The position numbers were made by a program, and so were the translations under genes. The notes beneath the pieces are model-generated. The model had not been told where the DNA came from. It made no database searches and saw nothing but the letters and a program-made list of their open reading frames with translations. A DNA stretch of 64,000 nucleotides from Vandiemenella viatica (lineage: Eukaryota; Arthropoda; Insecta; Orthoptera; Morabidae): contig JARYHS010013630.1 of assembly GCA_031002005.1 (NCBI GenBank), forward strand, positions 29,661,504-29,725,503, in the 5' to 3' direction. Below, piece by piece: positions 54,440 through 64,000 of the stretch (position 1 is its first letter; each line of letters starts with the position of its first letter).

Positions 54440-54500
54440 ATTAAATACAATTGCAATGGAGCATTTGCTCAGGTGAAAATTTCTCTACTACTATTTTCGC
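54440..54500 (-). mobile_element. LINE A extreme 3' end scrap
   Basis: AAATTAAATACAATTGCAAT then GGAGCATTTGCTCAGGTG is the LINE A terminus. About 60 bp. Confidence 0.6.
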
Positions 54501-55029
54501 ATTTTAATTTTTTTTTTTTTTTTAAATACACAAAACCTTAAATTTTCTGAATTTTTTAGGCACTTACTTTCGACTTTAATAAAAAAAATTCAAAGTGATG
54601 GAGTAATTCTTCTATATTTAAGAATATTACAGCAGCGTTAATGAATGACGACGGATCCTTGCTTCAGGTTAGTCGGATCTGCATGTTCCGGTGTTTGAAA
54701 CAGAAAAAGTATGGTGGTAGTAATTGAAATTGCCGAACGCTTCAGTTACCTGCTTCTTCTGTTATTGTTTCAGGCAGTTCGGCTTTTCGGTTCAGATTCA
54801 AACGATTTATTTTGCAACAATCAAAAGCTCAGTCTGACAGCAGCTACGGGAAACATTACGCAATTATGTATTCTGGAATTGTGGATGCTAAGAATTCATT
54901 CATTGGTTTCGTTCTCCGAGATTTATTTCCAAAGGCTGAATCGTACGTACGTACGTTACTCCACAAATAACTGGAAAATGAAATACGCTTCATAAATACA
55001 TACATAATAATGGAAGTGGAATCGATATT
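54501..55029. other. No feature recognised
   Basis: AT-rich. A short GTACGTACGTACGT tract lies at 54942. The forward frame at 54711 has no family pattern. Confidence 0.45.
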
Positions 55030-55650
55030 AGGTGAAATTAATTCGGGTTTAAGGAAAAGTGGAGCACATCACTTCTAATCCTAATTTCAATATCGGAATT
55101 TGAATAAACAAACACAAGGATACTTTTATACTGTTTGTGGACTTAGAAAAAGTCTTTTATAAAGCAATAAAATCTCTCGGGTGTCCAGCCGGATAGATCA
55201 CCTGATGAAGACAGCAGAGCTAGCAGCCGAAACGTCGTGTTTATACACCACCATCCTGCTGGACATCCGAGAGGATTACATTGCATCAGTACGCCGGGAA
55301 AATTTCCACTCACACATCAGTCTTTTATAATGTTTTATGGAACAAGATGTTTAAAATTTTACAGCAGACTAATCTAAAATATGGAGGAAAAAGAGTAAAT
55401 TGTAATCTATATAACAATCAGAAGCATAATAAAAGAAGGAATCAGGAAGTGAGTGAGAGACGGTTATAGTCTATCCATGTTAGTATTTGTATGTAGAGGA
55501 AACAATAAAAAAGTAAAATAAAAACTTGAATGTGTCGTAAATGTTCAACGAGACACAATCAGTGTTCTGCGATTTGCTGATGACTTTGTATTACATTAAA
55601 TGTAAACTGACAAAGGGTGAAAATAATAAGCAATCCTATGTGTAATATTC
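55030..55650 (+). pseudogene. RTE-type LINE RT remnant, interrupted by a Penelope-type insertion
   Basis: Before the insertion the frame reads HKDTFILFVDLEKVFYKAI (55110), the first catalytic RT block; the usual FVDLEKAFD has Tyr for the last Asp. After the insertion, NVLWNKMFKILQQ is followed by VLRFADDFVLH (55570), the second catalytic block. The two parts are collinear when 55163-55318 and one copy of the 12-bp repeat are skipped. Stops are frequent. It belongs to the same group as 39497-40663. Confidence 0.65.
55163..55318 (+). mobile_element. 156-bp Penelope-type insertion with hammerhead-like ribozyme and 12-bp target duplication
   Basis: AGTCTTTTATAA lies at 55151-55162 and 55319-55330. 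Between them CTCTCGGGTGTCCAGC (55174-55189) pairs fully with GCTGGACATCCGAGAG (55258-55273), with one G-U. Inside the stem are CTGATGA (55202-55208) and CGAAAC (GAAA at 55229-55232), the two conserved boxes of a hammerhead core. The connecting stem is imperfect (about four of six pairs). The layout fits the terminal repeat of Penelope-like elements, which are known to carry hammerhead ribozymes. No ORF is present. Confidence 0.6.
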
Positions 55651-57002
55651 TTACGAAAATTACAGTTTTCTTTTGCCGCTTTCAAATTATTGGATTAAGT
55701 GGCCTCGCTGTTAGAACTACTTATTTGTAAATGTTTTACGAATATTAACATATTGTCCTAGTCAATGTCAGACAATCATCTTGGGAAAAAACATCAAGTC
55801 TTTTAAATAAAAAGGTGATTAAAATGTTTTGACGTGATAAATATTTTTCTATTGCGGAATTAGAAACTCGTGAAGAAATCAAATGTTTACATTGTTTGCT
55901 AAAAGAGATCTGTCGATACCTTCGAGTTGTTTTGTTTGTCATTCCGTCACCCTACACCCGGTATCGCGTTGCGCTATTTGGGCCAGTGGGCTAATCCGTG
56001 TGCGGAGGTAGTGTCTGGGAAGGGTAGTGAACCCCAGCTTCGATATCGACGCTTCGGTCGCCTTGTGACTTCCAGCGCCGAGCCAACTGGGTCACGACCA
56101 GGACGAATGGAAATAGCGAGCGCTGCGTGGGCGGCAAATGGGGCGCTTCTGACAGCTGTAAGATCCGTAATCACTTACTGCCAGCTATAAAAAGACACAA
56201 AAAATGCAATAATTTTTTTATTTATCCGTGCTGGAATACCATACCAGACTATTGGCATTCTTACACACACACTAGTTGTCTTATTTACTGACATGGAACA
56301 ACACTGTCTTTCTTGGATTCTAGTTTCTGATTTCATGAAAAAGATAAATGATCCGTTCATCATATTTTTAGTAGTGTTCGGTTTTATTTTTTTGGCATTT
56401 TTCAACGATTTTGCGTTTAATTTTTCAGACGACTAAGATAATTCTAAGGACTATCATATTCCACTCAGTTTTGTTCTCTGTCAATGAGAATAATCTCACA
56501 AACGTACCGCTCTCTTTATCACACTATTTCGGAGAACTGTCTACCTGCATTACGCGGAGAAAGCGAGCATCGTTATTTGTGCTCGGTTGCTGCAAGAAAT
56601 AGCGTTTGTATGTTTTCGAATCGTGTATAAGCAGAAACTCGCGGTAATTGTATTCATAATCTTAAGTTCATTTTTTTTTTAGTCCTTTATGCTTTATCGA
56701 CGTCGAAGTCATTAGAGCCAGGAATAATAAGATTTCGACTATAGCCTTTTAAAGCAAAATCCTGGCATTTTCCTGGAGTGATTTACGCAAGCCACGGAAG
56801 TAGTGCCAATCTGTCTTTGCAGACATTAATATTTGACACTTCCTGGAACGGGGATACTAGCTCAATTTTGTGCTGGTTGTATCATTTGCAGTTGAAGTGG
56901 ATAGTTATGCAGGTTCACTTATTGTTAGACTTGCCACGTCGCGTCTGCCCGCCTGGTCGACCCCTTCCTACATCCACTGGCAGACAAGAGGATAATATTT
57001 CG
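55651..57002. other. No gene recognised; short GC-rich piece at 55960-56160
   Basis: A CpG-richer stretch near 55960-56160 (GAGCGCTGCGTGGGCGGC) stands out from AT-rich surroundings. Open frames on both strands here reflect its base content. No exon signals could be paired. Confidence 0.4.
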
Positions 57003-57247
57003 CGACCGAACGTGGTGGTGTAACGGTTAGCGTTCTGGTCTCGCATTCGGGAGGACGGTGGTTCGAATCCCCATCCGGGCATCCAGATTTGGGTTTTCCA
57101 TGGTTTCCCAAATCACTCCAGGCAAATGCCGGGATGCTTCCTTCAAAAGGCCATGGCCGAATTCCTTACCATTCCTTGCCCCCCCATCATTTCCTGTCTC
57201 TAAGGACCTCGCTGTTAAGAGACGTAAAGCAGTTTAAAAAAATATAT
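57003..57247 (+). mobile_element. tRNA-derived SINE
   Basis: Nearly identical in layout to 54136-54376, with A-box GTGTAACGGTTAGCGTTCTG and B box GGTTCGAATCC (57060). It ends GACCTCGCTGTTAAGAGACG and an A-rich tail. Confidence 0.85.
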
Positions 57248-58134
57248 ATTTAACGACCTTGACGCTATGTCAAACTGATACAAAATACATTGATATATTT
57301 CAAAACTTTGACAAAAAAGTCGTGGTTTCTAATTATCGGAAGTAATAATAATAAAATAATTTTCTGAGTTTCATGAAGGTACATTAGTCCCCCCGCCTAC
57401 TGCCGTAATGGTGCCCCAACAAGTGATTTAGCCTCTTTCCTTTCAGATGCTTTTAGCAGACACTCCTGATACGTCGGTTAACCGTAAACCTACTTAACAA
57501 TTACAGGAATATCAAAATAGATAGTATGAATTCTATACTGAAATCAAAGAAGGTCACCACCACCATTGTTTGCTATATAGCCTAGTTCAATGCTTTTGTC
57601 GCCCAGCACTCTTATTGATACATCCTCTGTAATATGTTTTATGGTTATGCAACAAGGGTATGTGTTTCTGATTATCTTCTCGCGTGGCAATCACTGTTCA
57701 GTGAGAGTAACTTAAATCAGTATTGGTTTGATTATCGCTACTTTGTACGTATAGATCCTGGCATTCGGGATGACGCGGGTTCGATAGTAAACCGAACATT
57801 AGATTTAATTTGCAAACAGTTTTCCGAAATTTGCCTTTCTAAAGGACAAAATTGATCTAACAAACTGCAATAAAGTAGCTTGGAAGATAAATACCATTAC
57901 TCGTCCAGTTGGCATGAAACTTCTAGCGATAATGCACTGAAAAGTGCCCCATGTTAAAGTTGTTCCATTTAGAATTACAGAGGAAGAAAGGACTGAAAAT
58001 AAATCCTTTTTTCCGAACTGCCCTAACGTAATTGTTGAAGCGCACGACTGCCCTTATAAATAAGAAATTTTATGTGGATCAGATAACTTTTTTATGTCTC
58101 GTCGACTTCGAGATCATTACAAGCGGGTAAAGAC
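57248..58134. other. No gene recognised; a tRNA-like scrap near 57757
   Basis: CTGGCATTCGGGATGACGCG then GGTTCGATAG resembles the SINE anticodon-arm and B-box region, but no SINE body follows. Confidence 0.4.
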
Positions 58135-58240
58135 GGGGGAGACGGAGCATTAAAAACATCCTGGGATTCGTCCGGAGCAATGGAAACCGGACGGGTATTC
58201 AAACCCGCGTCCTCCCGAATGAATCACGATCGCTATCCAG
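58135..58240 (-). mobile_element. tRNA-SINE fragment, reverse strand
   Basis: The minus strand shows CATTCGGGAGGACGCGGGTT, TGAATACCCGTCCGG, then TTTCCATTGCTCC, the SINE head with the first body bases. Diverged. Confidence 0.6.
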
Positions 58241-59109
58241 ACAACTGGTACTAGATCCGTATTCACAATTAGTGGGTAGAAACAGGCAACGGCTTTAGAA
58301 GAACTACCGAAATTCTTAATAAATCACGAAAGGGTATTTACATGATTAATGTAATTGCTTTTTTTGATCGTGCACTATCAAGGTTGTGATAATTGTGAGT
58401 TTCAATTCTATGCAGATCGAAAAATGATAGCCTATGTTCACCTGGCAGTTTGGGGCAGAATGCAAAGAACCACCAGTAGCCTCAACTATCCAAATGAAAA
58501 ACACGTTACACAAATAATAAAGCAAAACTCATTTTACAGAAGGTGACGTGGTTCGCAGACATACAGAAACACTCCCTGCCATTTCTTATATTACTGTGAG
58601 AAGGGACATGTGAACTGTATGAGGTACTGGAAGAAAACAAAACAAGTAGCAGATCATTTTGCCGGATTTACCAGCAGAATATTTTGTTATCTTTCTTTCT
58701 TCGGTGGTTTATGCGTTTTTTTTGTGTTTTTTGAGTTTTGTGTTAAGTGTTTTCTTCTCGTTTATCCCGAGTTTGCATTTTTTGTGCTTTATTGTTTTTC
58801 TTTTTTACACAAAGACAGAGAAGAAAGTGATAAAACTAACATCAACATGATGACAAATCAATAGCGAAGAGGTTATGTCAATCATGACTTTCGGTTTTTA
58901 AAAAATACTTATATTTTTTATACATGTCAGTTGTAGAAATTTCACAGTACGAAGAACTATCAAACTTTAAAGCTTTTGAAGTTTACAAAATGGATCGTTT
59001 GTTGATTACTGTCTAGTCAGTTGTTTGAAAGAAGGAAGTAATGATGCATAATAGCCAGTAATATTTGAAGTAATTTGTTTATTTAGCTAAATATTTGAAA
59101 GACATTTTG
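58241..59109. other. No feature recognised
   Basis: AT-rich with T-rich tracts (58710-58810). The open frames at 58610 and 58659 are low-complexity. Confidence 0.5.
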
Positions 59110-60240
59110 GATGAAATGGACAAATTGATAATGTAGCACTAGATCTTTAAAAGGCTTTTGAGCCATAAAATGGTGATAGATAAGGTAAAAACTATGGGAG
59201 TGGGTGGAAAAGTGATTAGCTGGCTAGAACAATTCATAAAGGTAGAAAGCAAAATTTTATGGTAGGAAATGCAGTATCGAAAGAAGTAGAAGTCAACATT
59301 GGAATCCCACAGGGTAGCATATTGATACTATTTCTAATCGTTGTTCTGATGAATGATTGTGTCGATGATTTACTATCATAAGTTCGATTGTTTGCAGATG
59401 ACATAATATTAGGATCAAATCGAAAGACAAGTGTAAAAAGCTGCAGGGTGATCTGAACATGATATCTAGTTGGGTTGGTAAACATGGGATGAAGATAAAT
59501 GCAAAGAAGGGTCAGCTTATGAAGTACACAGATAAAAAGTTGAAGGTTGATTATGAGTATTAAGTGGGGAAATAATTGATTGTAAGACATGAAATGTAAA
59601 TACCTTGAGATAACATTTGACAACTAATTCAACTGGACAGCACACGTTGGATATGCTGTAGGAAAAGGTTTCAGAATACTACACAGAGTGATGAGATAAT
59701 GTACCAGAGAAGTAAGGAATTGGATTACAAAAATTTGGCCAGACCATTGCTTGAATGTGGTGGTGTAGTATGGGACCCACAGTTTGATGAAGTTGAAGCG
59801 GGTGCAAAGAAGGGCTGCTGGATTTATCTCTGAAATTGTCGCAGAGCACAATCTGTAACCGATACGAAGAAGGAGCTGAAATGTGATTCACTGGAAGACG
59901 GGAGGATGTTGAAGAGAATCAGGAGCATCATGTACAAGGCGTATATTGGTGATGAGGCGTAGAAAAATATTGATGTAAGAATTAGAAGTAGTGCATGGTA
60001 GGGAAAAGATGACATTGACCACAAGCTCGTTTGCAGGCACGAGTGTGTGGGAAGATCTTCTTTTGTAGGTAATGGGTGGGGGTTGGAATAAGTTACCAAG
60101 AGAAATGAGGAATACTTTGCCAAAAACGCTGAAAGAATTTAAAGTTGAATTTTGTAGCGGGCAAACCAGGCGGGTACAGCAAAGGGAAAAATTAATGTTT
60201 AGGGAAATTGCCACCGGAGCACTCCATTGCAATTAAACTA
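59110..60240 (+). mobile_element. LINE A, 3' half, forward strand
   Basis: Forward frames give VNIGIPQGSILILFLIVVL then FADDIILGSN (59397), matching GVPQGSVLG and FADDIMLYKR of the copy at 16311. The C-terminal RT and 3' UTR follow. It ends at 60240 with GCACTCCATTGCAATTAAAC and AATTAAAATT. The catalytic FADD is kept, but many stops and shifts occur. Confidence 0.8.
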
Positions 60241-60855
60241 ATTAAAATTTGATACAGGCATCAACCTTCGACAACTGTAGTGACGATGAACTCAGCAGGC
60301 AGACAGAAACTCCTGTCACTCGCTCTAACAAACGGTAGGTACGGATGAGTTCTAAAGTAAGGTGCCACCGACCTGAAGAAAGATTTGCCTTATCTGATCG
60401 AGGCTTGCTGACATTAGAGATAGTGTGCATGAGAGGGATATGAGTGCCCAGTATTTAGGATCCTAGTCCGCAGGAAGGTAAGGATAAAGGATACAAGAAG
60501 TCATTAGACATAAGTATTCTGGGTTCTTACATTACTGACAATTTTGAAGGTCATGGCAGAAAAATAATGAAGCGAAAACAAGATGAATCCCCAAAAGTTT
60601 AGGCTGACGATGTCGGGTGCTAGCGGTGTTTCCAATATAGATTGGTTCTCCAATAATTACGGATACCGAAGATCGTTCAAAGGTAATTGGCGAGCATAAT
60701 ACACTTTTCGATACAACAAGACTATATACAGACCGATGATTATTTCAACACTGAAATGGTTAAAAAATAAGTGAGATGATTTCAGTCTGTTTCGTCTTAT
60801 GTCAGTATGATTGAGAACATACTCGAATAGATAATGTACGTGATTTAAGCCGAGA
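60241..60855. other. No feature recognised
   Basis: No coding or repeat pattern could be assigned. Confidence 0.5.
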
Positions 60856-61062
60856 ATGTTGGATGAGTTGTAACGCTTGGGCCTCGCATTCGGGAGGTTC
60901 GAATACCCTTTCGGCCAGCAAGAATTTGGTTGTTCATGACTTCCTGAAATCACTGCAGGCAACTGCCATGATGGTTACTTCAAAAGGCCATGGCCTAATT
61001 TTTTTCCGTTTCCAGTCATTTCCCACCTAGACGTCGACGAGACGTAGAGCCATTAGGATATA
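60856..61062 (+). mobile_element. tRNA-derived SINE, diverged
   Basis: GAGTTGTAACGCTTGGGCCT then CGCATTCGGGAGGTTCGAAT: the region between the anticodon arm and the B box is shortened. The body follows (GGTTGTTCATGACTTCC, AATCACTGCAGGCAACTGCC, TTCAAAAGGCCATGGCC), then GACGAGACGTAGAGCC. Confidence 0.75.
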
Positions 61063-62127
61063 TTTTTTTTTCGTAAGGAAGAACGGTAACTTAAGTATTA
61101 CGTAATCTACTACCAGAAGCGTGTGAAGAGGACGATAAGAATATTGAAGACTTTCAGTTTTGATGTAGAATGACGTGTCATCAATAAATGACATTTCTTT
61201 GATGAATGAATCAGATTAATAAATTATACGAAGGTACACCATTTACAGTTAAGAAATTTTCGTTCTTACCAACACATTTAAAAGACGGATAATGTCGTGA
61301 TTCACAGTTTGATTTTATTCCTCTTTGCGCCAGAGAATTCTGAATGCTTAGTGTGACCAAGGAAGGAATTTTTAAAAGGAAATTATTATCTACCAAAGAT
61401 TTGTTCATATGAACTCTGCTGGTATATTACGTAGTTCAGATTCCACGTAATATTATAGGTTCCGTTTATCTAGTTGCATTACTTGTTTAGGACTGAATAG
61501 CCCTGGCAGAAAAAGATTACGTGACAAATTGAAAACATAACATTTCGTGGTGTTCTAGTCTCTTATACAAAAGGCAATTAGTTTCTTTTTGTTTCTACTA
61601 TCATTTTAACAGCAACACAATAAATTTGTTGTACTGCAACATAAACCTAAAACTTGCAAAAAGAATTAAGTTTAATGAAGCTAACGTATGAAAATTTATA
61701 ATGCAATAATATTTATTTCGGTTAGTTTCCGAACTCTCATGATAGACGGTGTACTTAAAGTAAATATTTATGTAAGTAAAAATAAAATATTTTTAACTGG
61801 CATTTGGTACTAAAGAACTGCCGAAACAAGAACAGGATACTAATATCAATTTTATATTCCATGCTATTTTTAAGTACATTCAGTGGCTCAAAATCGTTTG
61901 TTCCTACTCATAACGAAAAAGCCATGTCCAGCAAGGTTAGTGTACTAGAAACCTAAGAGTCGATGTGATATTGCTGTTTCAACATAATTTCTGTATTGAA
62001 GGTAGAAGCAGTGTTAGTTCATCCTTAAGTTCACTCATTTGGTCACAGAATACATGTTATGACTCTTTGGTCCAACATGACCATATCATGAGTTCAGTTT
62101 TACAGTGCGTCAGGTTCTAAAATATCA
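61063..62127. other. No feature recognised
   Basis: AT-rich sequence without assignable signal. Confidence 0.5.
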
Positions 62128-62310
62128 GAATTTAATTTAATTTAATTGCAATGGAGCACACGCTCCGGTGGCAATTTCCCTACACACCCAACTTCCCGCT
62201 ATCCTTCACTCACCTACATTTGCCCTCTACAAATTTTAACTTTAAATTCTTTTAACGTTTTCGGTAGGTTATTCATCATTCCCCTTGGTAACTCATTCCA
62301 ATCATATACC
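62128..62310 (-). mobile_element. LINE A extreme 3' end
   Basis: TTTAATTTAATTTAATTGCA, then ATGGAGCACACGCTCCGGTG and the conserved 3' UTR up to CTCATTCCAATC. A well-kept terminus, 5' truncated after about 180 bp. Confidence 0.85.
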
Positions 62311-62399
62311 TGAACGAAAGGAATGTCTCGAAATTGTATAAAATTTGGTAATATATGATTGAGAAACACTGTTAAAACTGTCTGCGGATTTTTCTTTCT

Positions 62400-63230
62400 A
62401 TTTATCTGATGGTAAATTGTTATCTGGTTCTGTTCATTATTTAATTAAAGATTCTGTTCGTAGTTTAGAGTCAGAAGATTGGTTGTTTGCGTTGTAAAAT
62501 AAGAATAAAGTGAGAGAAGTTTTAGAACAGCTACACAATGATCCCAATAGGATATCTGTTTTGATAGGGCAACACTGAATGAAAGCAAATGTCAAAGAAT
62601 CAGCTTATTAAATGTGCAGGTAAAAATATAAAGGGTTGTATGATTATAAGGAGAGGAGGGAATAGTTTCTTTAAATCATATCATCATGACACATCACTTA
62701 ATAAGCTTAAGTGGGCAGGACAAATTGGGCAGGTAGCAGAGAGAGATTCATAAGATGGCCGCTAGATTTGTATGTAAATATTACTGAGTAACAAAATTGG
62801 TAACTGGTACATATGCAATAAATTAGTTGGGTTAGCAGTTATTGGAAGATACGAAACGGGTAAGAGTCTGCATGGAGTGAGTGACGCATGTTTTGGTGAT
62901 GAGGTCTGGACAGTTATTGGGGAAGAATTAAGAGAGGTACAGTACGTGTATTGGAAGAAACCATCACAATTATAAACTAGGACTTCATTTCAGGAACGGA
63001 ACAATGATATTTGCTTTTAAGTTAGTCAGGGACTGAAATAAATTGTTGAGGGATATGCTGCAAGAGTTACATCAAACACTGAAAGAATATAAATTAAACA
63101 TATTCAGACCATTTCTTATTATGAGACCCACATTATAGATATTAAACACAGGAATCGGAGAGGGTGCAAAAGTAGCTGTGTAGGAGAATTTTCACTTGAA
63201 CAAAAGCTTCATCGCAATTAATTAACGATA
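62400..63230 (+). mobile_element. LINE A, strongly degraded 3' part, forward strand
   Basis: AAGCTTAAGTGGGCAGGACA then AATTGGGCAGGTAGC (62704) parallels the GKLNWAGHIGQVAG-coding region of other copies. The end at 63205-63230 (AAAAGCTTCATCGCAATTAA) matches a decayed LINE A terminus. It lies back to back with the reverse copy at 62128. Confidence 0.55.
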
Positions 63231-64000
63231 ACGCATTTTGAGTTATAGGCTAAGCACTCACAAGGTCAATTCGCTTACTCTGAGTGCTAAAACTTTACTG
63301 GAGTAAACAGGCTGACATCGATGTTGCATTCTGCAAAATTCATAGAAGATCTCAATGGTACCATTGTTTTGGAATAATATAATTTGAACGTGATTAATCA
63401 AAATAGAAAAGAATAATAGCCATATATAAGAAAAGCATTAAGTGCCATCAATATTTCATAGTAACGTTAGAAATAGCGTATATAATTATACGCCAAAGTG
63501 CCTCCATTTCATCGGTGTGTTGTGTAGACTATTATATCAAAATAAAAATGACATTTGTTTCTTGTAGCAAATGATTCTATTTTACTCAACCATAGGAAGT
63601 AAATTTTGCTCTTGCGCCCATATAACTTTCAATTTGTGGCTATATAGTTCAGGGTGATTATTTTCTGACAGTTTAGCGGGAACTAAGATGATTTAGCTGT
63701 GATGTTAGTGAGAGATAGACACTGAAGACTCCTGCGACTTACAGGGTACTAAGAAAAATGTATCCATTCCTAAATTATTGTGAAAAACAGTGGAATTAAA
63801 ATTGTTCCTTATGGTACGTACAGGTGTTACTGAATAAGGATCTTACTGAGAATTCACCTAAACTAATCAGTCTGATAATAATTAATTCTTGGGTGTGATG
63901 ATATAATGACAGGAGAGTAGCGAAAAAAGCCACGTCGGACTACGTGGGATGGAGAGGAGGTTCACAGGAGGCCAAAATGGAGCTACGTAGTTTGTGAACG
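63231..64000. other. No feature recognised
   Basis: AT-rich sequence to the window end. No coding pattern. Confidence 0.5.

Noticed and set aside
55927..56190. Overlapping frames on both strands in a GC-richer patch
   Set aside because: Stop codons are rarer here because of base composition. Neither frame shows a family motif or exon signal.
1..64000. CRISPR arrays, operons, defence islands or bacterial or viral gene clusters
   Set aside because: No regularly spaced short repeats with unique spacers, no tightly packed ORFs, and splice signals with LINE/SINE content point to a eukaryotic chromosome.

Overview
The window is repeat-dense arthropod DNA, most likely from an insect with a large genome. 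It holds CR1-type LINEs with an esterase ORF1, RTE-type and I-type LINEs, Gypsy and other LTR elements, Helitrons, hAT/Tc1/Tigger DNA transposons, Penelope-like remnants and tRNA-derived SINEs. Coding capacity is low and almost every long ORF is a decayed transposon frame. There are no operons, CRISPR arrays or bacterial signals. Species cannot be named from the sequence alone. A run of exactly 1000 N (52343-53342) is an assembly gap.

Layout. 1-4.7 kb: Tigger transposase N-terminus, Tc1 transposase remnant, three 3' pieces of one LINE family (called LINE A here), one hAT MITE, and a Penelope-like tail with a ribozyme-like motif. 4.98-5.13 kb: possible first coding exon of a host gene. 6.1-7.1 kb: a foldback element with tRNA-like arms. 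7.5-12.2 kb: four hAT MITEs with 8-bp target duplications, LINE A pieces, and a solo LTR with a TATA/Inr promoter and a 46-bp minisatellite. 12.2-16.3 kb: AT-rich DNA, a near-perfect 56-bp-arm palindrome flanked by 14-bp direct repeats, and RTE and LINE A pieces. 16.3-20 kb: the best LINE A copy. 20-22.5 kb: a ~165-bp tandem array followed by a Helitron. 22.6-34.8 kb: an I-like LINE split by a second esterase-type LINE (LINE B), itself split by a 1396-bp solo LTR. 35-40.6 kb: degraded LINE A and an RTE-type LINE. 40.66-44.6 kb: an internally deleted Gypsy element with both LTRs. 47.14-47.39 kb: a convincing host exon. 47.65-48.67 kb: second foldback copy. 49.37-50.3 kb: a Tigger remnant. 50.85-51.3 kb: a GC-rich promoter- or LTR-like island. 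After the gap: SINEs, an RTE fragment interrupted by a ribozyme-bearing Penelope-type insertion, and more LINE A pieces.

How it works together. The only plausible host coding DNA is two plus-strand coiled-coil-type exons, 4983-5130 and 47136-47393. Their splice phases are compatible, so most of the window may be one very long intron colonised by transposons. Insertion order can be read directly: I-like LINE, then LINE B into it, then an LTR element into LINE B that collapsed to a solo LTR. hAT MITEs repeatedly landed in LINE A copies.

All family names rest on motifs read by eye. No database search was run, and LINE A and LINE B are names used only here.
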